Assembly (NCBI GenBank): GCA_014905825.1
Contig: JACGCN010000001.1
Coordinates: forward strand, 1,860,001-1,924,000
DNA from: Lyophyllum atratum
Taxonomy: Eukaryota; Basidiomycota; Agaricomycetes; Agaricales; Lyophyllaceae
Length of the DNA: 64,000 nucleotides
Direction of reading: 5' to 3'
Under the pieces are notes generated by a model. That model was not told the DNA's origin. It made no database searches and saw nothing but the letters and a program-made list of their open reading frames with translations. Below, piece by piece: positions 53,301-64,000 of this stretch. Both the position numbers and the translations under genes were made by a program. The first letter of the stretch is position 1; each line of letters opens with the position of its first letter.

Positions 53301-55480
53301 GCATTGCGTCATCTATTGTCGTGACCGACCGTTTCACTGAGATCTGGACGTGGTCGGGTATAGAGAGGGGATCGAGGTGAGAATGCTTTTCAATCGGTAT
53401 GACGTCCCGCCGAAGCGATGGGAAACACTTCTCAAGGAATTCCTTATCTGCCATATTATCAGTGTAAAATACACTCGGTTGGTCGTGGCCATAGAGTTCA
53501 AGTGAACTACGCATCCGTTGTAGGGCAAGCTCGAACTGAGAGTGTGACTTCGTAGCCACAAGGTTGCAAACCCTAATCTCCCCTTTCTCGTTGGTCACTG
53601 TAAGCAAGGCTGTAAAGACCTGGACACCGTCGACTTTAGCCACATGCTTTGCAAGCTGAGAAAAGGAATATGTTCATCAGTGACAGCTTCTTCAGCGCCC
53701 GAAGAATTAAATACCCACCTTGAAGCTGTGATCAATTCCGCAGATGACAGCGGATAGCATCGACATATGCTGATTGAACTCGGCTTGATGCTCTTCTATC
53801 AATGAGTCGTAGACGTCGCGAAGCCATTGGGAACTAGGAACAAAGCCCTGAAACCCATCGGGAGACTTGTCGTCGAAAGGCAGGAACGACTTGAATTTGT
53901 ATGCGGATGGGCCTGTCAATAGAACTGATCCAGATTCCGCAAGCTGGGCAATGGTTCGCAAGTATCGAAGATGCAAAAGATCATAGTACTGTAAGTGTTG
54001 TACCAGGAGTGCATTGGAAAACTGTTTGGCGCCCATCCCATGTTGAAAACACGTTCGCATAAACCTAAGCACGTCACTTGATATACCACTTCTGTACGTG
54101 AGCCGAGCAGGGAATTCGTCGGCAAGAGCAGGAGGGAGAACTGCCAGGATCCGTGGATCCCAGCTTCGGAACGTGACACTCCTCGGGGGCTTGCATTGCC
54201 CACACCTGTAGCGATACCCGATAATCCAGAATGTCGACCCGAGGTCGACAACACGGCGTGGCCGCCGTATCTCACTGTGACGCCGCAGTCGAGCGCCGCA
54301 CCCCTTATTCGGACAGACTATACCACCAGGCACGAGACACTCGGGATCCCAAAGAAAAAAACGTGCATCATACATCCTCTGAGGGCTGAGAGTGTTGATA
54401 TCCTGGAGCACAAAGAATTTTGCGGGTTTCGAAAACCAGAATTGGTGGTTTCGGTAGAGAGGTGGTAGGCCATCCTGCCCGCGGTTTGATGCACTCGAAG
54501 CCTCGACATGTGCTCTAAATACCACCTCGAGCCATGTTGGCAAATCACGCAACGGGACCTTCGTTGATGACGTGGTTGAATCATCCCCGTCGTCGCCATC
54601 ATCCTCTCCAATGCCCTCTTCCAGAAGCGAAGCACCCCCATCATTCGCGGTGTCATCAACATCATCGTTGTTGATCATGCGTGAGGGGTCGTCGCTAGAG
54701 ACGAGCGGTGTCTCGCGTACTACACCTTCTGGTGCTGGAACCGGTGCCGAACTTGCTGCTGATACACCTAAGCTAGCCCTCGGAGCTTCTTTGCGAAATG
54801 CGCCAGTGGGCGGTAATCCTCGTACAAACTGTTAACCACAATAAGTGAGCAATAGCTAGCATACAGTAGACTAGCATGCGTACCAAAGAATCGTTACGCG
54901 GTTTCGACGGTCCGAAGGCCACTCTCTTCCTTGGCCTACCGACACGTCGCTTCGTTGCCGTCTCTGCGCTGCTATTTGCTTCAGCCAATTGTCGCGGGCC
55001 GGAACCACGAGGACGCCCGACGGGCCGCTTTGCGAGTACTTGGAAAGAGGCAGTGTTGCAGGAACCCATTGGACGGCCAGCAAACGGCCAGGCCCTCGTT
55101 TGCCCATTGTTTCTTGTAGTCCTCGTGATGGTTCGAGAATGGATGTGTTCGAGGCTTGGATAGAGGTGCGGGGGCTGCTGTTGCCACTGTCAACACAAAG
55201 AAATAAGATACCGAGCCCCATCCAGCATTAAAGTCCATGGCACTTACTCAACCTCGTCCATCGGTGCACTCCGTTCTGAGTTACGCGGCATTTGCGAGCT
55301 CGATGCCTCGGGAACACTAATCAGCCAGATAAATGGTAAGAAAGACTTTTTTAGCTTCAAGTGGACAGCTTACCGTAAGGGAGACTCATAATCCTCGAGA
55401 GACGCGAGCTCGTCGAGCTGCCCAGGTGTGATGTCGTCATAAAACAGAGCATATTCATCGTCAGAACCATGGTCGGCCAT
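50387..55480 (-). CDS. AT-hook, zinc-binding, RNase H-like and 3'-5' exonuclease fusion protein (DUF6729-like)
   Basis: A large protein of about 1,450 residues starting MADHGSDDEYALFYDDITPG. The N-terminus has AT-hook motifs (KRPVGRPRGSG, KRRVGRPRKR). A zinc-binding block follows: VCPNKGCGARLRRHSEIRRP, RRVVDLGSTFWIIGYRYRCG. Then comes a region resembling the RNase H-like core of DDE transposases: CGIDHSFK, FTALLTVTNEKGEI, SVFYTDNMADKEFLEKCFPS. It runs straight into a DnaQ-like exonuclease: LVIGLDAEW (Exo I), RCVAGDLKYLQEA (Exo II) and YAALDVYASLTIYHA (Exo III with YxxxD). A further 600 residues end in a Cys-rich block (RTCRKCANEDCPGKKS, LCRDCNHQVCRGRN). Introns join in frame, except a probable one-base loss near 55090. 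It recalls fungal proteins with DUF6729; the name was not checked. Host gene or transposon relic is open. Confidence 0.75.
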
Positions 55481-56082
55481 CCTGATGGAAGAAGCACGCA
55501 AGTTTCTAGAGTTGAAGAAAGTGCTAAACAGAAAAAAAAGTGCTATAGGGCTTGGCAGGACTATGCAAGCGGGTTTCAGGTTAGTGTGATCGGCACATTA
55601 GCGGGTCCAGAATTTGTTATTCTGTGCAAAAGGTCGACATAGAGTAGGATAGATATTCTGTATCATTAGGGAGCTATGATAGTTCTGGAAGAAGAAACCC
55701 CTGGTGAGCAGCTTCCCGGCCTGACTAGGTTGCGATTCCGACGAGATCGAGTGGGTGTTGAAGTCGATTGTGTCGGTCAACGCTCAAAGTCCGTGATTCC
55801 CGATTGGGCGTCCTGGGTCTGTGCGCGACACGTGGCGAGTCCACGTGACGTTTCAAAGTCCGCTCAGTATCAGTATCAGTAATGGCCACCCCAATCAGTA
55901 TCGAGCAGAATTTGTACTAGTAGAAATGAATCTTGAAATTGCCACTTGACAATAATAGATAACGTGACCCATAATTACGCCAAAGGCCTCGCCGATTTAG
56001 CTGGCAGCAGCTTCGTTCAGAATCGCTGCGATAAACACTCTCAGGCTCGTCACAGAATAGACCATAAACAGAGATCAGCCTC
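55481..56082. promoter_or_regulatory. Divergent promoter region with paired E-boxes
   Basis: It lies between the exonuclease-fusion gene and AP-3 sigma. Two CACGTG palindromes are 13 bp apart at 55829-55834 and 55842-55847. No coding feature is seen. Confidence 0.4.
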
Positions 56083-56954
56083 ATGATCCATGCTGTACTC
56101 ATCTGTTCGTGTCGTCCACTGAATTGTGGAGTCCTTGGCTAACACATATCTGTCTAGTCAACACCTCGGGAGTTGCGAGATTGACGAAATTCTACACACC
56201 CTTACACCAATCTTCCCAGACATTGGTACAGAAGATCTTTTCTCTAATTCACACTCGCCCTGCCAGTCTGTGCAACTTCCTGGATGCTCCGGAACTCGAG
56301 GCGTTCCTGGGACCGAAGAGTGAAGTCGGTGAAAGATGCCAGGTCGTTTATCGAAATTACGCGACCCTCTACTTCGTCTTTGTTGTGGATGGCGCGGAAA
56401 GCGAGCTTGGAATTCTCGACTTGATTCAGGTAAGTCCCAAGGACATCCCGTAGATTGAAAGTTCTTGCTCACAGGCGATCCTGGAGGTCTTTGTGGAGTG
56501 TCTAGATCGCGCCTTTGAGAATGTCTGCGAGCTTGACCTTGTGTTTCACTTTGACGAAGTAACCCTTATTTTGAATGCACTCCGATTGCAGCTCACTGCG
56601 ACGCATCAGGTACACCACATTCTAGCTGAAATCATACAGGGCGGATTGGTTCTGGAGACAAATGTGGAGGAAATAGACGCTTCGGGTATGTGCTTAACCA
56701 CGTCTCTCACCATCTTTCACGTGGAGTGCGCTGCACCTGTTCATTTTCTTCTTACGGTCAAATATTTGACGGTTACATTCCGACTTATACTATGACCATC
56801 AGTTCGACAGGCGTCAAGAGCGCGGAAAGAATCATATGCATCTGCGAACCCCCTTTCGTTGGGCGTGGGGAGTGGCCTAGGTACCCGAGGAGGAAATATC
56901 AAAACACCTCTTGGTTGGCTGACGGGGAAATTGACGGGAGCTGGAGCAAGATAA
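56083..56954 (+). CDS. APS3: AP-3 adaptor complex sigma subunit
   Basis: Small sigma subunit of the AP-3 clathrin-independent adaptor for Golgi-to-vacuole transport. The first exon is short (MIHAVLI, 56083..56104) and joins FNTSGVARLTKFYTP. Then come RPASLCNFLDAPELEAFLGP (the AP-3-type insertion), VVYRNYATLYFVFVVDGAES, ELGILDLIQ, AILEVFVECLDRAFENVCEL, DLVFHFDE, VHHILAEIIQGGLVLETNVE and EIDAS. The fungal-type C-terminal tail is read from the last exon: RQASRARKESYASANPLSLG to GWLTGKLTGAGAR, stopping at 56954. The VDxxHxIL and DEV(H/Y)xIL features and NFLDAPEL distinguish AP-3 from AP-1 and AP-2 sigma. Confidence 0.9.
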
Positions 56955-57296
56955 AAGCAATCATATCATCAGTACCCAGACGTCATCGGGCGCGGAATCG
57001 TGGAATCCTTATTCCTTGTCCATCCAACGATCATTTATACATCCTGGCTTGGGGCACTTGGCGGTTCGAAGCTGCAGGTGAAGCCGGAACTTCGCCCAAG
57101 ACACTGGGATCGTCGACGAATGCGGGGCTACTGCTGTATCTACGGCAGCTCATAACACCCGTATGTACGTCCGAGGGACAGGAATAGTACGGTGATGTCC
57201 ATAGCCTGATGCAACAAATTTGACACGCACATTCAACCGGGGGCTGTCGGTGCAGCAAGTGATGTTCCTGTACCTTCTCATTCAATAAATTATTTG
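56955..57296. other. Convergent intergenic region
   Basis: 3' regions of AP-3 sigma and MED6. No other feature. Confidence 0.5.
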
Positions 57297-58410
57297 TCAC
57301 GAACACGGAGAACCAGGTCGCGTACGTTTCCTTTTCTTTTTACCCCCGCCAGCGGGTGCTTTAGCGGGCTCCAGCTGGGTCGGTGCACTTTGTATAATTT
57401 TTGGCGTCGTACCCTGGGACGAGCTTGGACCAGGGGTAGCGGAGGAACGTAGGTGTGTCGCGGGAGTCTCTGCTGGCGCATTCTCGGCGCTGATAGCAAA
57501 AGCGCTTGAAGCCAGGGACATTTTTGAATGTGCAGCGGTTGCACGCATGGCGTTCAGAAGGAGCATGTTGTTCTGTTGCCGCTTCGGGGTCCCCGGTGAG
57601 TTGGGAAGCTTTCGCTTCAATGAGGCAATTGAAGATATTCCCTCCTCGGGGCTTATGGCTTCATCACCTGCCGTCCGTTTTTTTGTGGTTTCTGTGGAGA
57701 GGGAGGGGTCCGTGATTGGCCATACGAAGCCAGTTCTAGGCGTGTAATCGGGCCGGTGGGATCGCAAGATGTCCAGAGAAGTTTGCAGGGAATGCAGAGA
57801 TGTAAGCTGAATTTGGCTCATGATTAACATTTGTTCACGGGCACAGAAGACGTGCTTACGAGGCGATTCGATAGAATTGTGTAGACGTCAGGGGACTGGT
57901 ATATACGGTTATTCGCGATGAAATAAGCTGCCATTGGTTTAACTGAGGAGCGTGGCATTAAGTGTGGCAAGCGCGACGCTACATTTGAATATGCGAACCT
58001 TCGTCAGGCGACAGTCTCTCCCTTTTCTGAATGATGAACATAGAAGGCGGCTGGGCATGGACCACCGCAAACTCGACACCAGTAAATCGCCTAAGTTTGT
58101 TCTATATATAAGCCGTGAATCTAGGACCATGCTGTTTGAGTATACTTCAGTTCTTCCGCCTCATTTTCGATAGGCAGGCCCGAGTGTATAGTCTGCATGC
58201 GCAGGACCTGATTGTTGCTCTGCTTATCGTAGAACATAGAGGTGGCAAAGTAGTCAAAAACATTCTCTGTCGTCAGCGGTCCATTGGCCTGTGATCCGAA
58301 TCAGCGGTCTACATGGATAATTTACATTGGGAGCGAACCTGGATCCATTCATGCCAGATGAAAAATCGGTGACTGTAGTCGTCTGGGGGGTGCAAATCAT
58401 TTATGTCCAT
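57297..58410 (-). CDS. MED6: Mediator complex subunit 6
   Basis: Head-module Mediator subunit needed for RNA polymerase II activation. The start is MDINDLHPPDDYSHRFFIWH (58410). Next come EWIQANGPLTTENVFDYFAT, SMFYDKQSNNQVLRMQTIHS, LKRFTGVEFAVVHAQPPSMF, IIQKRERLSPDEVKP and MAAYFIANNRIYQSPDVYTI, which is the MED6 signature, and LSNRLLTSLHSLQTSLDIL. The C-terminal third is low-complexity and ends in a basic cluster GGKKKRKRTRPGSP. Introns follow WIQ, EELK, SPDE and SNRL; all keep frame. The gene is divergent from the NRAMP gene (277 bp between starts). Confidence 0.92.
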
Positions 58411-58687
58411 CTGGGATCGAGACAAGGAGGAGAAGAGGAAATGTTCGGCAACCGGAAGGGTGCACCGGAAGGGTGCTGAGGCTGAGTTGCAACAGTTAGA
58501 AAGTTCCCAACATGGTCAACATGGTTTCCCACTTCGCCGTTCAGTCGATGCGTTCGCACGGGAAGTTTCCCTATGCCAGTCCCCTGTTTCTACCGCTATG
58601 TTGGGTTCGTCGCCATCCATTATGAGACGAGCTCTTTCTGCGCTGTCCCAATCCCCTCCGGCCCTCCCCTAGTCCCTCCCAGCAGCA

Positions 58688-60836
58688 ATGTCTGCCCTGC
58701 TTCCCCCCCGGTCTCCGCTTGCTAGAGTGCAGCTCATCGCTACCACTGCCTATTGGACCGTGGTTGACCATGTGAGAAAACATGTAGGCGTCGGTATAGT
58801 CTGCGCAGTCGCATATTTCGACCCGTACGATCCTCTTTACCTCGCTAAACATGCTAAGGTCTCACGAGGACAATCCAGAGGAAACTGGAGCGTTGATCTT
58901 CAGGCTGGTTCCAACTTTGGATACAGACCTATGCTGTTCGTGCTGCTGATGGCTGGTCTGGGTGCCATGGTCCTCCAGGTAAGCTTCGAGACCCGAGGTC
59001 ACATCGGGCTTTACCTGACAACCACAAATTTAAAGACTTTGGCCTGCAAACTTGGCTGTGTGACAGGCCTCGGTGAACCTTTACGACTGACGTTATCCAA
59101 GTGCTCAACTTACCATAGAAACAGATCTCGCGTCTCATTGTCGCCTCCTCCTGCACGACAGACCGAAGCATCCTCGTCTCGTTCGATATGCAGTGCTATA
59201 TCCCCTCTACGTGCTTTCTGAGATTGCCATCATTTCTACAGACTTGGCGGAACTGCTGGGCTCTGCTATCGGTCTCTGCCTCATCTTTCCCAAGCTGCCG
59301 CTATGGGCGGGCGTCGTCCTAACCGCCGCAGATGTGCTCGTATTTTTGGCGTTCGCTGACCCTTCTCGGGGACAAGGTCGCCCTGTCAGGGTCTTCGAAT
59401 TCATCGTCATAGCCCTTGTCAGTCTCGCCATTTTCGTATATTTTCTGTATCAACCTTTGACACGCCCAAGGTCTTCGCTGTCTTGGCTTGCTTTATTGTG
59501 CTTCTCGTTAAGGTAAAGCCATACTGGCCTGATGTTTTCCTCGGATATCTCCCATCGAAAGGCCTCTTTCAATCAGAACCAGATGCGGTTTATTCTGGTA
59601 ATGCTACCCGGAATTACAGTTCTCCGTCTCGGCAATACTAATGTAATTTGATTGCATAGCTGTTGGTATCCTAGGCGCCACCGTCATGCCACATGCACTC
59701 TTCCTAGGATCATCGCTCGCCACGCAAGATCGTGTTTCACTTGCCCTACCCGAGGCCCCCAGCCTCCCTGGACCTACCGTCCCACGCACCCTGCAGTCGC
59801 GAGTGCGCGCGATTTTTGCTCCACTGTTTCGAGTCACCCGAGCGGAACGAGTTGCAGCCTCGAAGGACTACCGCACCAGGTATGGCGAGCGCGAGAACAA
59901 CTCCCTCACGTTCATCCGGCAGCACCTGGCCCATGGCATTGTCGACGTCATCACCAGTCTCTTGGGCTTGGCTGTCCCAATCAATTCTGCGTCAGTGGAT
60001 TTCCCCAAACTATATTGCGATCCTCATTGACGCGGTGCTCATACTGAAAGAATACTTATCCTTGCCGCAACCGTGTTCTTTTCGAGGCCTGAGGTTGAAG
60101 CGGAGGAAAGTTCTAGGGGTCCTGCTGGGCTGTTCGAAGCACATGATCTTATCACGGCGAAAGTAGGAACAGGTATACCCATATGATTCCTCCCTAGCCT
60201 GTATTTATCTGCTCACGTTGACCTATCAATAGGCGCAGCCTTCGTGTTCGCCCTGGCACTTGTGTGCGCCGGACAGACGTCGAGCATAACCGCTACACTT
60301 GCTGGGCAAATTGTGTCTGAAGGGTTTATCGAATGGAGAGTCTCGGTATGCATGGGTGTGCTACTTCTTACGCCTTCATTACCTGACAGAATCTCTAGCC
60401 CTTCTTACGTCGACTTATAACGAGGCTTATAAGCCTCATCCCGTCGGTCGTTGTAGCTGTAGCCGTCGGACGAGAAGGCATTAACACACTACTGGTTGCT
60501 TCCCAAGTAGCGCTCTCCGTTGTTCTGCCCTTCATCGCTTTCCCCCTCATCTACCTCACCTCTTCTGAAGTTGTGATGCGCGTTCGAAAGCCCATCCGAC
60601 AGCTCGTGGAAACAGACGAGGCGTCCATTCATCAGGTTGAGGAAGCACCAAGCTTGGGAGATAAGCCATTGGCAGAGAAGGTCGAGACGTCCTCCATTAT
60701 TCTCCACGAGACAATCGACTTCAGCAATGGCCGTATTCTTTCTTGTGTTGCGTACGGTATCTGGTGCGTGGTGCTGGTGGCCAACATGTACGCCATTGTC
60801 ATGCTTGGGAAGAGGGATCCGGAGGCAAAAGAGTGA
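58688..60836 (+). CDS. NRAMP family divalent metal transporter
   Basis: A proton-coupled Mn/Fe transporter of the NRAMP (Smf) family. The TM1 metal-binding motif DPGN is assembled across an intron (AYFDP joined to GNWSVDLQAGSNFGY), and the TM6 motif reads ATVMPHALFLGSSL. Other segments are LACKLGCVTGLETDLASHCR, YPLYVLSEIAIISTDLAELL with GSAIGLCLIF, FAVLACFIVLLVKVKPYW, HGIVDVITSLLGLAVPINSA and ALVCAGQTSSITATLAGQIV with SEGFIEWRVSPF (TM10 region). The end is YAIVMLGKRDPEAKE. The gene has about eight introns and no frame break. Fungal homologues sit in the plasma membrane, endosome or vacuole; the location cannot be told here. Confidence 0.9.
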
Positions 60837-61413
60837 AGAACCAGATATATTTATCTGATTTATATAAATTGTCCGAGAACATTGTTGTAGGTTATAATAT
60901 AGCAGAGATGGTTTCATTTAGATTTAGCAGAGGACGAGACGAGTGTCCAGACGTCAGAGCTAGTGAGTAGGAGGGATATACAGAAGGAAACGGGTGGCAA
61001 TGGAGGGGTAACTATTCCACGCAATGACAAGAGCAATAGAAAAAAAAATGTCCAGTCGACTGAAGACGGGTAGATAAGGGGTCGTAAGTAGGACAGAGAA
61101 TAACGCAGCCATGGAAGTATGAAAAGTAGGTAAAGACGGATATTCTGAGCGAGATCACGTCCGTCGCTGGGCCAAGTATACATAAGACAAGGCGGTACGG
61201 AACGAGATACATCGAAAGATGCCCGGCGTGACAGAGGTTCCAAGGTGTCGGAAATGCATGAGGGCCACATGTGACGGAAGTTACTGAGGAGCCGGGCGAG
61301 AGTTGTGCGTTGCCTGAAAGAAAAGATTAGAGATGCGGAAAAACAATAAGGACAAGAAAAAAACACTTACACAGGAGAAAAATTCTAAGCAGCTGATTAG
61401 TGGAGTATCATTG
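60837..61413. other. Convergent intergenic region
   Basis: Between the NRAMP stop and the stop of the C2H2 gene. The 150-codon minus frame 60914..61366 is low-complexity (Phe/Ser/Leu) and not called. It may include 3' untranslated sequence of the C2H2 gene. Confidence 0.4.
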
Positions 61414-62455
61414 TCACTTGACGTCATGGCAATCGCATGCGCCGGCCTTGCCAACGTAGCCCTTGCCGCAAGAGTCGCACCATCCTCGTGGGCCCTTCTC
61501 CACGCCAATGGACACTTTGGACGACCCAGAGTGGTGTGAGGTGACGTCCGAATCGTCACGATGGATGCTGACGAGATGACGACCTAAATCATGCTTGCGG
61601 CTGAAGGAACGACCACACGATGGGTGAGAGCAAACATGGGGCTTGAGCCTGTTCGGGTCATGCGTCGCCATGTGCGTCTTCAAGTTGTAGGCTCGAGCGA
61701 AGGCTGCCAAGGAAATCAACATCGGTTTCTAAATATATGTGGATAAACATACCTCGAGGACAGGCAGTACATTTGTACTTCTTACGGGGGTCACATTTGT
61801 TGAGAAGCTCCTCGCTCATGCGCGGAGTGGACGGCGCAACGGATGAGATGTGCGACGGAGAGATAGTCGACTGCGCAAGCCGGGGGTCAAACCCCAGCTG
61901 GCTGTAGAAGTCCGACGATATGGAATTGCGTTTGGAAGGGGGGCCGTAGTCAGAGAAGCTGGTTCTTGAGATGTAGGGCTTCTCGAAAGCTTTCGCAGGC
62001 GGACTGCGAGGCGGAGTAGGTGGCAGTGGCCCGAACGAAGTGGGGTCCGAAGTACCATCCAAGACTGAAAGGGGCGACGCGCTGCTGAAGTCGTCGACGC
62101 GGATGCGTTGAAAGTCCATCTCGTCGAGGGAGAAGGAGTAGTCGGTCTGAGGCGAGTGGAATGGCTCAGAGTAGAAAGACAAGGTGTCTTGGGCAGAGGA
62201 TTCGGAGGAAAGAGTTATAGAAGAAGGTGGGCCGCAAGTAGGAATGATCTGGGAGAACGCGCTGTTCACTTGGGTAACCTCAAGCTCGAGGAGATCAAGC
62301 TGATCAAGTTCGTATTCAAAGCAGTCGATAGAAGGGGCTGCAAGGTCGGCTGGTGAGTGAAACGACGAGAAATCAAGGCCGTAAGCTTGCTGCTTGCGGT
62401 CGTTGTAAATGTCAAAGAGGGCAGGATACTGCGAGGAGTGTGACTGGTCAAACAT
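61414..62455 (-). CDS. C2H2 zinc-finger transcription factor
   Basis: A nuclear DNA-binding regulator with fingers near the C-terminus. Exons are 62455..61753 and 61703..61414, separated by a 49-nt GTATGT-CAG intron. The first finger is KYKCTACPRAFARAYNLKTH (C-x2-C...H-x3-H), the second HVCSHPSCGRSFSRKHDLGR with H-x4-H spacing. A third cysteine group (GWCDSCGKGYVGKAGACDC) follows and ends HDVK. The N-terminal 190 residues are Ser/Pro/Asp-rich with many SP and TP sites, as in activation domains. The layout (two adjacent fingers after a DPRKKYKC linker) resembles calcium or stress regulators of the Crz1/Msn type, but the target is unknown. Confidence 0.82.
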
Positions 62456-62975
62456 TGCGCTGAATGGCTGCGGACGGGTCTTTAATAGGAGGAGTCAGTG
62501 GAGATGGAGGTTGAAAGCAAAAGCTGTGAGTCCAATCTCAGACTCCCATATAGCCGTGCTGCGCATTTTACGTAATGCTCCTTGGACGCGTAAGCGACAT
62601 TACTCCTGCCGCATGGATACCTGCACCGCCTCCCAGCATGGCCATCTCTCTCCGACAGCCTGACCTTGTATCGATCTGTTTCCGTATGCATACTTCGTGG
62701 TCCTCGTCACCTCCAACGTGTATCCAACGATCGCAAACCCATGCCACTGTGGGTCCCGATCCAAGAACTCCTTGCGCTGCTGCAAATGACATTCGCGACT
62801 CTCTTCGATCTCACCTTGTCTTCTTCACACCAACTCGGGTGTCTAGGCGTCTGAGGTTTGATGCAACAGTTGACATCTCCGTCGAGCAAGGACGAACTGA
62901 ACCACCCCAGTTTCAACTTCTGATCTGAGGATCGGCGGCATCGATGACGACTACCGCACCAATTTGGTAAATACG
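62456..62975. other. Intergenic, promoter side of the C2H2 gene
   Basis: Overlapping short frames on both strands without family features. Contains the upstream region of the C2H2 gene and of tRNA-Lys(CTT). Confidence 0.45.
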
Positions 62976-63076
62976 GCCCGCCTAGCTCAATCGGATAGAG
63001 CGTCAGACTCTTAAGGCGGGTTACATCACTTACCTCGGTGATCTGAAGGCTGCGAGTTCGACCCTCGCGGTGGGCT
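62976..63076 (+). tRNA. tRNA-Lys(CTT), intron-containing
   Basis: The acceptor stem GCCCGCC pairs with GGTGGGC (one G-T pair). The D-arm AGCTCAATCGGATAGAGC, the anticodon stem TCAGA/TCTGA with anticodon CTT at 63010-63012 and the T-arm GCGAGTTCGACCCTCGC are all complete. A 27-nt intron (63014..63040) sits after position 37, the standard place. The mature length is 74 nt without CCA. Confidence 0.95.
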
Positions 63077-63554
63077 ACTTACGTTTTGGATCTTAGGTAT
63101 CTATTCTTTTTTCGGCCGCCGAAGGTTGACATATGATATATATGAGCGCCCAGCCCTCGTCCTCGGTCTCAAGTTCCAACCCATGGCCGACGGACTACGT
63201 GGCGCCGGAAAGACGCGTACGATGTGATTATCGCAATCGAGCGGTATTAGGTAGGCTCGACACCAGCCGCTACGGATATGGAACACTGTTGGCCTGTAAT
63301 CATCACCATAAAAATCCTCCTGGGTCCTCACACAATCCAAAAACAGAACTCCCAATTTTTCTGATTCGACATCGCGCTCTCTCCCTCAGATTAAACATCG
63401 CGATCACTATCAAGACGTCGACGATTGGTTCGAGTCTAGGTATTAGGTACTACCGTATATGGTATGACCATTGAATATTGATTGGTTGGCCGAGAGTCCC
63501 GGAGACCAGGAGATGACTCAGCCAGCTTGGACGACGCCAAAAAGTTGATAACGT
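63077..63554. other. Spacer between two tRNA-Lys genes
   Basis: No features beyond short frames. Confidence 0.5.
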
Positions 63555-63655
63555 AGCCCACCGCGAGGGTCGAACTCGCAGCCTTCAGATCACAGTGATC
63601 AGTCACCCGACCTTCCGTAAAAGTCTGACGCTCTAGCCAATTGAGCTAGGCGGGC
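63555..63655 (-). tRNA. tRNA-Lys(TTT), intron-containing
   Basis: Same acceptor stem, anticodon stem and T-arm as the CTT gene on the other strand. It differs in the anticodon (TTT), a few D-loop bases (AATTGGCT against AATCGGAT) and in the 27-nt intron after position 37, whose sequence is unrelated but whose length is equal. Confidence 0.95.
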
Positions 63656-64000
63656 GATATTACACATTATTTTGCAGAAACTACGACGGGGAGTCCGTTG
63701 AGGACGAGGAAATTTATATTGATACAACAACAAGTACATCGACAGCAAGTTCTACAGTAATCAAGCCGAAGAGACGCAACGAATATTAGACAAAGATTAG
63801 ACGCCCACCCTAAAAAGCCAAAAAGCACGTCCAGCACCCGACCAGTAATGACATTTAGAAGCGATTACACACCTATGCACGACTTTTTTCTGCCGTTCGA
63901 TGAATATCAGTTTGTCCAATTTGTCTTAATAGAAACAGTGTGAAACGAACCTGGCCCGAAAACCGGATAATCTCCCTCTTCTCCATAATGAATAGTGTTC
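63656..64000. other. No gene recognised at window edge
   Basis: AT-rich sequence with no supported reading frame. A gene may begin beyond the window. Confidence 0.4.

Noticed and set aside
53916..54275. Secondary minus-strand frames inside the exonuclease-fusion gene.
   Set aside because: They are shadows of the main frame, which carries the conserved motifs.

Overview
The window is nuclear DNA of a filamentous basidiomycete fungus, most likely an agaricomycete. Genes are closely packed on both strands and cut by many introns of about 45-65 nt, often with a CTRAC branch point just before the acceptor. The protein families (two secreted GH18 chitinases, AP-3 sigma, MED6, BLM10, a fungal Ecd/SGT1 protein and a DUF6729-like exonuclease protein) and two intron-containing tRNA-Lys genes fit this. 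I find 26 protein genes and 2 tRNA genes. All exon models were read by eye and no database search was run.

Left part (0-10 kb): a HIT-domain protein and a translin-associated factor X protein diverge from a 72-bp promoter. They are followed by an unknown membrane protein, a RING E3 ligase gene in poor condition (two frame breaks and an internal duplication), an unrecognised conserved protein, and a DnaQ-like 3'-5' exonuclease. Middle left (10-25 kb): two tandem class III chitinases, the catalytic subunit of casein kinase 2, a SET-domain protein, a mitochondrial type I DnaJ protein (Mdj1-like) and a DHA2-type MFS transporter. Then come choline kinase and a tandem CCCH zinc-finger protein (26-31 kb).

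Right part: the giant proteasome activator BLM10/PSME4 (33-41 kb), an AIM18/46-type chalcone-isomerase-fold mitochondrial protein, a phytanoyl-CoA-dioxygenase-like enzyme, histone H3, TIM21, V-ATPase subunit F, an Ecdysoneless/SGT1-type protein, a large AT-hook/zinc-binding/RNase H-like/3'-5' exonuclease protein (50.4-55.5 kb), AP-3 sigma, MED6, an NRAMP metal transporter, a C2H2 transcription factor and two divergent tRNA-Lys genes (CTT and TTT anticodons). Most of this is housekeeping content. There is no biosynthetic cluster. Several head-to-head pairs share short promoters.

The points most worth a second look are: the transposase-like plus exonuclease fusion protein; a BLM10 gene whose C-terminal HbYX motif (YYA) is completed by an 8-nt last exon; a 6-nt micro-exon next to a GC-AG intron in a chitinase; a histone H3 tail two residues longer than usual; and a series of single-base frame breaks in otherwise well-conserved genes. 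The frame breaks look more like assembly indels than biology, but need checking.
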